Shown here in pieces: positions 56,396 through 64,000 of a stretch of 64,000 nt of DNA. The DNA is from Apophysomyces variabilis. Its lineage: Eukaryota; Mucoromycota; Mucoromycetes; Mucorales; Mucoraceae. Position 1 is the stretch's first letter. Every line of letters starts with the position of its first letter. Made by a program: the position numbers and the translations under genes. The notes beneath the pieces are model-generated. The model saw only the letters and a list, made by a program, of their open reading frames with translations. It made no database searches and was not told the origin of the DNA. The stretch lies in assembly GCA_002749535.1 (NCBI GenBank), contig MZZL01000408.1, forward strand, positions 859,465-923,464, given 5' to 3'.

Positions 56396-56783
56396 GATAG
56401 AATAAGTAGATGGGCAAAAGAAGGAGAGAAGATGAGAGATGAGAGATGAAGCGTGAACCAGGAAAGGAACGACAGAACGAGAATAGCACTGTATTTATGG
56501 TCACTGAAACCTAGTTACACAAAGTACCGCTTGCAAATCGTACGGAAACCAAAGATGAAGTTCCGTGCTAAAAAAGTAGATCGATTTAGGCGACTAAGTC
56601 GGGGTGTACAATTAAAATGCTAAATAGGATGTAAAATGGAGCTAAATAGTCATAGCTTATCGCAGACATATTGATGATACCACCATGCCATAATAGAATA
56701 GGCTCGACATAAAAGAAATGGGATCGTTGATCGCCATCCATCCACGTTTTGTGTTTCAGAAAAAAATCTCTCTATTTTTAGAT

Positions 56784-58648
56784 CTAACTTAACAGCGACC
56801 GGATACTCATTTCCTCCGCTTTGCGACTAGATACTGCGCGGTCCCCATCGGTCATCATGATTGCCAAACCAGCACTGATCCCTCGTTTTTGTAATACAAT
56901 TGCAGACGCTTCGGCGTTTAAAGTACTACTCGATGTTTGTAGATAATATTGCTCGGACGGATGGGTAAACATGCTAAGTCGGTTTCTTGGTGACGTTGGT
57001 ATAGATCGATAGGTCATGGTTGAGTAAGGATTATGTATCTCTTCCCGCAACATAGGCACCCTGCCTGCACTTGGACCGCTGATAATCGTGTTGGCAGAGG
57101 TCGGCCTGTAAATCCCTCTGCCAAAGGATGTCCGTGCACGACTGTGATTGGCCTGCCCTGTGGTGGGTGCAACATTGATTTTGGGAGAATTAGGAAGCGA
57201 CAAAGCTTCTCTCCTGGCTCCAAACGCAGGCCGTTTCATTAAATTCGACAAAGCTCGATCATCACTCCCATTCATTCGATGTGGATATTGTGATTTAGTA
57301 TCATCTGACCGCGAAACCGCTATCGCAATTTGTTTTGGTGCCGTTTCCTCTCTGATTATGTGATCGTTTTGTTCGTGCGACGTTTCCTGACTGGCTTTGT
57401 ATTGGTGCTTCTTCATTTCCGCAATAATATATAATTTTGACAGATCGGATGCTAGAGAGAGATCAGCGCCCAGACCACCTCCTAATGACATGGAAACATC
57501 ATAAAGTTCTAAATCTCCTGCTCGCTTTTTAATATGCAGCGTATCAGAAAATCTACCGGAACCACTAGCCACTATAGCTAGTATCCGAAAATCGGTGTCA
57601 TGGAACAAATCAGACGTAGTACGCAAAGCAGAAGGTGGTTGTTGATGCTCCGAAAACGGATGACTTCGCTTGACGACACTGCTAACACTATCCAGTAACG
57701 AACGATGCAGCCGTGCCAGGCGATCAGCATCTTTAGAAGAAATAAAGTCATAAAAAGATCGATGTGCTAATTCCTGGGGGTAATAACCCCACATGTCCAT
57801 CACTTTATCTGGGATTCGCGCACAGCACGCCTCCATTGACAGAACCACGGTGATTGTTCGAGCCGAGTCTGCTTCTCCATTTGCGTCGAATGTTTGATCC
57901 TGCAAAGGGACAGCAGCTGTTGTTGCTGAATGTTGATGTAACAATGTAGCCGATGTTTGTGGCATTTGCATATTAGCAGACTCGTCTCGGTCACATTCAG
58001 TCTTTTTGTCAGCATTCCCTATCGATTCGTGTATAAATGCAAACGTGCTTGGTAGCGATCGTGGCGCGTTTCCAGGCCGAACTGACATGGTTGTCATCGT
58101 AAAAGTGGGTGCCCGTATGGTTGACAGATTCTGTTCATCGCCGGACTGTTCAGCCATGTTGGATGATTGACCGCTTCGTTTTGGACGGCCTCGTTTCTTA
58201 TGCTTCACATCCTGGCATGTATCAGCTTTTCCAAGCGAAACACATCGTTTACATGGTCGAGATACTGAAATTATCGGTTAATGAAAATATGAAACGGAAA
58301 GTGAGTAGGCTTTACCATCGCAAGCAAGGTGAGACTTCTTACAATTAATGCCTAGATATGCTGAGGTTAGTATTAGATAACAAAGAGATTCAACTTACAT
58401 GCGCTTGGGACGTGCGACTTGTATCCGCGTTTTGCCGGACCAATGATTGGAGTTAGTACTCTACCTTCATCAGAAGGGCTATGTATCATTGTTGTGGAAG
58501 TCATGCTGGCCGGTATGCTTAACGAAGATGACAATGGAAGATCCGTTGCAAATTCTGCTGTTGGATCTTGGTATTCATTCAGACGGGTGGTGAAGTCAGG
58601 AGATAGATTAAACAACAAGTCTTGAGGAAATGGGGAGTCGGATTCCAT
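56784..58648 (-). CDS. Zn2Cys6-PAS transcription factor, ERT1/AcuK-like
   Basis: Three exons (58648-58399, 58351-58316 and 58264-56784) join in phase to 588 residues. The zinc cluster is split over all three: C84-x2-C87-x6-C94-x5-C100-x2-C103-x8-C112 (CINCKKSHLACD, RPCKRCVSLGKADTC), followed by basic KHKKRGRPKRSG. A PAS-like domain lies in the middle (IPDKVMDMWGYYPQEL, RSFYDFISSKDADRL). The end is Ser/Pro-rich. The cluster with RPCKRC and GKADTC, plus a PAS domain, resembles Ert1/Rds2/AcuK regulators of gluconeogenesis and alternative carbon use; the target set here is inferred. A Met at 58648 follows a run of Met-poor upstream frame and starts an acidic region. Confidence 0.88.
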
Positions 58649-60316
58649 GAAAAATGGTGCACTGTTCCATGATGCACCCATAAGTGACAAAGCGACAAAT
58701 ACACCGCTCGTGCAAACAAAATTTCCCAGCTCAGAGATACTTCCTCTGCTGATTGTCCTCTTTTTGCCGAAGCGGGCGTTCACATTAATCAGCGCCCGTG
58801 TTGCTAACAGTGGCCAAAAGGATATGCAGCTGCAAGATCCATTAAGTGGATTGAAGGGATCAAGGCCCTAAACTAACGTCGTCGATTATATACAAAAAGA
58901 ACGGACGTGGGGATACTCTTCTCAAAATGGATCTGTAAAACATAGGAATAGGTAATATCTTTTAGATCGTGAAGAAGCTTTTCTTCTATCTTCGATTCTT
59001 GCTTAGAAGCTTTTATTGCTATTAGGTTCTGTATATATCAGGCTGCAGTGCAGTATTTAGAAGAACTTTTACCGCTACCCTGAAAATGCACCTTCTGTCT
59101 TTGCACTTTTCCTTTCTCCGCTTGGTATTTCCATAGCATCTTTACCACATGTGCCATAGCATAATCCGATCAAGATGCGAATGCATCAAAGCAAACCATG
59201 GTTTTTATGGTTACAGAGACCGGGTACTGGTTCAAAGGATGATCTTATTTTGAATGGTTTCCCTACAGTTCGAATAAGACTTTGCATGTGATAGCATACG
59301 TAACATTCGCTATTGATTTTGTTCAACTTTCTGAGATAAAGCATGCTAGACCAAGTTAATCGAGTATTTCCAGTTTCGAATTGGACCCTTCTGACAGTGA
59401 ATGTGTCAACCCAAGTAAAGCTGTGCGACGGTGACCTGGCCTCATGTTTGCCAATGAAATTGGATAACTGCGCTTTAACCAGTTTCGTTATGCTGTCACG
59501 CGATGATCGCCTTACCCCGTCATCTTATTGCAGGTGTGACGAAGTAATCCATCGGGAAACAAGAAAAAGTCGTTGTTGAGCTTGACAAAATGTGGATTGA
59601 CGGATTACTTCTAAGACCAGAAGATACCTGCCAGTAAACACCTGACTATTATGCTCAGTACCTGTACTTATATAGCCTTCAGGAAGAATCTACCGAATAA
59701 TACCTGGCAACTAAGGAGACCTAAGGATGAGAGTTATCCTCTAAAGCCGCGTCTGAAAAGTCAAAACACAAGTACTTCAAATAGATCAGAAAAATAATTG
59801 AAGATGGACACGTAAGGCAAAAGAATAAAAGTTTGACCTGCATTGAGTCTTGAACTTTGAGATAAGAGAGTGGGTTTCTTCATACGACGTATAATTTAAC
59901 AGTTTTAAATGTACTTTTTTAAAGTTTATAGCGACCTGGAGGCGTCTTAAAAAGTTTAGAATAAATTGTATTCAATTCGTGGAAGAAAAGCAATACCGAC
60001 TTTTGATTAAACAAGATTAAGTTTATTCAGTGGTTCAAATGAGCGCAAAAATTAGAAATGTGTCCGCCCGTGCTAGGTCAATATCAATAACATGTTCAAG
60101 CTAAAAAAACTGTTATGAGCTCAAATGAGAAAAAAGGTGATGGCGCTATGGAAAATATGAGGGAAGGCATGAGTATCAAAAAACCCTTTTGCAACAAAGG
60201 AAGCGGGCAACAGCAGGTTGGACAGAGGCCCTGATGGCATGGATAGCTTTTGAGAAGATATTGATATCCATAAACATGTGGATTGAAATGGACAGCTTGA
60301 ATTAGAGGAAATAGAT
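58649..60316. other. intergenic, no gene seen
   Basis: No supported exon in about 1.7 kb. A short AT-rich part (59800-60050) follows. Confidence 0.5.
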
Positions 60317-60445
60317 TCAACCGACTTGGTTGTTAGGGACACTAGAGCCAACCATTTCAAGAAGGAAAGCGTTTTGTTGTTTGAACCAACTGATTTCAGC
60401 CTTGGCAGTCAAAAGTTCTGCTTCTAACTGCTTGATAGTGGGCAT
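60317..60445 (-). CDS. candidate 42-residue coiled-coil microprotein
   Basis: The frame starts MPTIKQLEAELLTAKAEISW and ends SSVPNNQVG. Residues 4-32 form an amphipathic helix with Leu/Ile at heptad places, fitting a short coiled coil. It may be real, part of a larger spliced gene, or chance. No Kozak-type or promoter evidence was weighed. Confidence 0.35.
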   Translation of the reverse strand: MPTIKQLEAELLTAKAEISWFKQQNAFLLEMVGSSVPNNQVG

Positions 60446-60774
60446 GGGAAGAACTCAAGGATATGGATAGGCTATCCAAATAAGGTAGAAAGGTATGGAA
60501 AGCGGAAACAAGGCATCCGTTTCGAAGTTTAATTTCCATAGCCTGTGAGACTTTTTTCTGATTTTCATAGTTGCGAAATGGTTTTTGGTAAGTAGTGCAA
60601 GCTATCTATTGAAGATATAGGTATCCTGAGGAGAGCATCTTCTCTTCTTGGGAGCAGAAAGAGCTTACAGAACCATAATCAAACGAAAAAGAAAAAAAAT
60701 GTAAATAAAATGTCGCCTGAGCTTCAAACTCTTGACCAGCTGCTTCCTCTTTTCCTGTAGTTAGCCTCTTTTGT

Positions 60775-62448
60775 ATGCTTATGACATTCGCCCATGGTCT
60801 TCTGCTACTGTCATTTTTTGGGGCAACATTCGCGAACATCTCAACAAGCAGATTGATTCCATTCGACGACGCCAACATTCACTATACGGGACGCTGGCGG
60901 ATCCGTTCTACTGCCATTCAAAGCGGTTGGCCGGGCGCTTACTTTCGTGCCCGTCTAGTTAGCCCAGAAATATCTCTGCAACTGAGCTCCGCTAGTAGTC
61001 TTTATGTGAAAATTGATGATCAACCTGTTGTACAGTTTGACGCTCTTTATCGAGGGACGCTGCCTATCCAGCTTGATATTGCCAAGAATTTAACCAACGG
61101 ACCTCATGATATCGTTGTGATATCATCCACGAACACATCAATATGTTTCGAATCCTTCATCCTGCCCGAAGATGGACACATTGAGCCTACCATACCCTTA
61201 TCCAATATGATTGAATTTATAGGCCACGATCTGGTGCTGGGTACCCACACTTCGAAGCACCTTTTATCTAGTTTCGCTTGGTTAGTTGCAGATATGCTTT
61301 CTACAGAACGAGCGCAAATCGCTTACCGAGATGCTTGGTTGATGGATCATGACGGCAGTTTGGGAATGGAAACGCGATATTTCAGTTGGGATGCTAGCGG
61401 TGACGAAGAATGGGATTTTTCCAGCTATATACCTAACGGGATTGTGGTGTTATTGGGACGAAACGACCAGCGGGAGGATTATGGGTACCATCTGATGGAG
61501 TTCTTGGAGCGCGTGCGGTTACATGCAAAATCCTCATCCATCTTGGTCCTGTCAGAGCCACTGGGTGATCGACTGCGAGAGTCGCAGGATGCAGTGATTC
61601 AGCTGAATGATCAAGGTGATCAAGACGTGTATTTCATTGATACGACGGGCTGGATACGACCAAAGAAACTGTCGGCAAACGGAAGAGAATGCGATGATGG
61701 TTCTTTCAACGATACAGACCATGAGCTGTTCGCACAAAAGCTATCTCCACTGCTGGAAGCCAAGTTAGCCGTACCGAGGCGCTCCTTGCCTGGCCCTCCA
61801 CCGAACCCAAATTTACCGAATAACTGGCGAACCATGGATATAGGTGATGAAGCATCAATAGGCCTACCTGGATCTGTCTCTTTTGATTCGGGGAACACAT
61901 TTACGCTATGGGGTTCAGGATTGGATATTGGTAATGTGAAGGATGCTTTTCGCTACGTGTATCAGCAACTCTCTGGTGATGGGATAATCGAAGTAACTGT
62001 GGAATCGCATTCTGCTTTCGAAACCTGTGCTAAAGCCGGCATAATGATGCGGGAACATCTGGCCCCAGGTTCTGCAAATGTTATGGTTGGCGTTTCCCCT
62101 GCTGATGGCTTGATTTTGCAAGAACGTGTAAATAACTTCAATAGCACTCGACTCATCAAAAAGTCTCGTGCCTCACCACCCTATCGTGTACGTTTAGCAC
62201 GAAAAGGAAATGAATTTACTGCACAGATAATGCGACCAGGTGAGGAAAGCGTGGATTGGGAGACATTTAGATCCGTTAAAACGGTGCTGGCACGCGATAT
62301 CTATGTGGGAATGGCCGTCACCAGTTGTGACCCATCCGTAGTTTCTGTTGGGAAGTTTGCCAATGTCAGTCTACAAGGAGGCGTGGGAAGCGGATTATAC
62401 CAGCAGAGCAACCCGTTGCGGCTGAAGCTTCAGGGACCAACCGGCTAA
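60775..62448 (+). CDS. secreted SGNH/CE2-like protein, catalytic residues apparently lost
   Basis: This is a single exon of 557 residues. It has a signal peptide (MLMTFAHGLLLLSFFGATFA) and an N-terminal beta-sandwich like that of CE2 esterases (IHYTGRWRIRSTAIQSGWPG, YFRARLVSPEISLQL). The SGNH-like middle follows: FIGHDLVLGTHTSKHL where active enzymes have GDS(I/L), GIVVLLGRNDQRE like block III (G.ND), and CDDGSFNDTDHELFAQKL where active ones have D(G).H near the end. The Ser of GDS and the His are not visible, while the fold pattern is kept. A C-terminal domain (about 345-545) has SFDSGNTFTLWGSGLDI and AGIMMREHLAPGSANVMVGV, like DUF1349/laminin-G-type beta sandwiches. It likely binds glycans on the wall. 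Confidence 0.75.
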   Translation: MLMTFAHGLLLLSFFGATFANISTSRLIPFDDANIHYTGRWRIRSTAIQSGWPGAYFRARLVSPEISLQLSSASSLYVKIDDQPVVQFDALYRGTLPIQLDIAKNLTNGPHDIVVISSTNTSICFESFILPEDGHIEPTIPLSNMIEFIGHDLVLGTHTSKHLLSSFAWLVADMLSTERAQIAYRDAWLMDHDGSLGMETRYFSWDASGDEEWDFSSYIPNGIVVLLGRNDQREDYGYHLMEFLERVRLHAKSSSILVLSEPLGDRLRESQDAVIQLNDQGDQDVYFIDTTGWIRPKKLSANGRECDDGSFNDTDHELFAQKLSPLLEAKLAVPRRSLPGPPPNPNLPNNWRTMDIGDEASIGLPGSVSFDSGNTFTLWGSGLDIGNVKDAFRYVYQQLSGDGIIEVTVESHSAFETCAKAGIMMREHLAPGSANVMVGVSPADGLILQERVNNFNSTRLIKKSRASPPYRVRLARKGNEFTAQIMRPGEESVDWETFRSVKTVLARDIYVGMAVTSCDPSVVSVGKFANVSLQGGVGSGLYQQSNPLRLKLQGPTG

Positions 62449-63169
62449 TCCAAGGTCATAGTCCCACTAGTGGCTTGCTTATTACGTTGCTCCACCTGTG
62501 AAACTTCATTAAGATCCCTTTATGGTTCCATGGGTCCAGATGTAAACTTATTTTATCTAACGATGACAGATGCCCAGACTATTAATTGAATGTAAGCAGT
62601 TATCTATATCTCTGAAATCTTACGCTCTATTATGAATATACCACCCTTTCCCCATCTTAGGGCTGTATGTACATACATCGTTCGAATGTCATGTATAAGC
62701 GGTCCATGGAAGTGCACAGTCGTCTTCAGCCTGGTGCTTTCTTTCGACATAAAAAATGGCTAAATGCAAAGTACGCAAATCTCGGTGGGTTATCCATAAA
62801 TTGATCTTCTCAGCTAGAAGGAGTCAACTTGCTGCACAGTAGATGCCTAATTTCAATGATGTTCTTGAAGGTTTGAAAAAACCTAACATAGACATTGGAA
62901 AATATATTATGCGCTCACAGCTATCAGGCAAGCCTATCTTCTTCACTTTCATTTGGCCCTTGTCTGCAGCAATGATTTTATGCTTCTAAAACTGTAGAAA
63001 CTGATTTGGAGAATAGTGCGTGGCAATATGATTGAATTCGGCTACTATTTTATGCTAGTTCATTGAGACATAGCACGGCACAAACGTCTTTTAAAAATGA
63101 TGTCCTATTTCATACAGTGGTTCGTAGCTGCAAAAAAAATGCCATGTTCTCAATGGTTTATTTGCAAGC
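62449..63169. other. intergenic, no gene seen
   Basis: AT-rich 3' flanks of two convergent genes, without an exon. Confidence 0.5.
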
Positions 63170-64000
63170 TTAGTTCTTTTTGGGTTTGCCTTCGAAACGG
63201 ATGGGAGTCTGAATGCTTGCCAGCCAACCAAGTCCAACCGCCAGAATAGCAACAAAAACTATGCCGATACCCACTCCCATAAAGATAGCAGGTGTAAACA
63301 ATTGGTATTTAGCAAAAATGGGCAAGTTGACTTCCGAACCAGGTGCACGACGACGGAGCGCTCGCTTATGGAAAGGAGAGGTCGATGGCTGTTAGATGCA
63401 AAAATTATTTTAGTCCAATCATTTCAATGTACATTCGATTTACCTTCTTTGGGACGCTTGATGTATAAATCACCACGTAGTCATCGTGGGCGTTCTCTTC
63501 TATAGCGTCAATAAAGCGATCCATGATATAGTCTACGCAGCCATGAATAACTGATAACAAACGATCCACACTTTGAATGTACCATTTTCACGGATGATCT
63601 CTGCGTTCTTTGCAGAGGGCAAAGACATCACAGCGACAGCTGGCGTTTCAGACACATAAATATCAGCACTTGATATGGCTATAAGAAGAAAAAGATAAAA
63701 TAAATGGTTTATATTAAATAATCTCCGGTGTTTTTTACCCTTGGGATCGATAACAGAAATAGTGCTATCGCAGCGGCGCGAAATCATGGCTGCTAGCTGA
63801 TCTACATCAACCTGCTCTGCAATATATTCTACCTTGGCGCGCGATCCTGCTTCTTGATTTCGTTCCTGAAACGATGTGCTATTTTCAGGAAAACAGAGTA
63901 CTATTAATATATGTCTAACTTTACCTTCAGTAGCGCAAAAGCATCTTTGTATTCAGCGCGCGAGAAATCGCTGGCATGGAGCTGTGCTTATTTTAACCTC
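63170..64000 (-). CDS. BIG1/VOA1-type V-ATPase assembly factor (3' part, runs off the window)
   Basis: The gene enters from the right edge. Its exons include DFSRAEYKDAFALLK near 63950, AKVEYIAEQVDVDQLAAMIS up to 63740, SSADIYVSETPAVAVM (about 63679-63577), YIMDRFIDAIEENAHDDYVV (about 63527-63442), and the last exon from about 63391 to the stop at 63170. The last exon carries one transmembrane helix (PAIFMGVGIGIVFVAILAVG) and the end IQTPIRFEGKPKKN. A luminal domain, a single TM and a short Lys-rich (KPKKN) tail match ATP6AP1/Voa1/Big1 proteins, which assemble the V0 sector in the ER. The N-terminus and signal are outside the window. Confidence 0.65.

Overview
This is eukaryotic, almost certainly fungal, nuclear DNA. 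The genes are dense and on both strands. Their introns are short (about 45-65 nt) with GT..AG borders, and many show a CTAAC/CTRAY-like branch site. Histone, MTO1, CCZ1, Vps27 and Zn2Cys6 genes look fungal. GDP-mannose 4,6-dehydratase, a PIG-X-type protein and AAAS (ALADIN), all missing from baker's yeast, point to an early-diverging fungus, most likely Mucoromycota. That placement is inference. For the multi-exon genes I joined exons by hand. For most of them the reading phase agrees at every junction and the exon sum is a whole number of codons.

Layout. 0.5-2.7 kb: an unrecognised minus-strand gene. 3.8-10.6 kb: a core histone cluster, H2B<>H2A, (H2A), H4<>H3, H2A<>H2B, with divergent pairs and ACGCGT (MCB-type) boxes. 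One H2A copy and the 652-base N gap look like assembly artefacts. 10.7-18 kb: an RBM5/10-like RNA-binding protein, VPS27 (ESCRT-0), PIG-X (GPI anchor synthesis), PHB1 (prohibitin) and a 43-residue Cys-rich microprotein. 18-28 kb: gene-poor, AT-rich DNA with one tRNA-Thr, LTR-like remnants including a 204-bp inverted repeat, a dispersed repeat, and a decayed Tnp2-type transposase. 28-33 kb: a GH16 glycosidase and a thaumatin-like protein that converge with 22 bp between stops, then a Zn2Cys6 regulator. 34.9-41.9 kb: MTO1 (mitochondrial tRNA wobble modification), a GNAT-like membrane protein, an LRR protein and a Pho80-type cyclin. 44-49 kb: CCZ1 (Rab7 GEF subunit) and an intact but unrecognised 488-residue helical protein whose 5' flank is a dispersed repeat. 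51-64 kb: mitochondrial uL14, AAAS, an unidentified gene, GMD, an ERT1/AcuK-like Zn2Cys6-PAS regulator, an SGNH/CE2-like secreted protein that seems to have lost its active site, and the 3' part of a BIG1/VOA1-type V-ATPase assembly factor.

The genes are mostly unrelated housekeeping genes. The clear functional unit is the histone cluster. Vps27 and Ccz1 both act in late endosome/vacuole traffic, and the last gene probably does too, but they are scattered and not a system. I found no CRISPR, phage or virus, and no convincing new multi-gene system. The most interesting items are the hybrid H2A copy, the repeat that forms the 5' flank of the unknown 488-residue gene, the LTR-like cluster and the microprotein.
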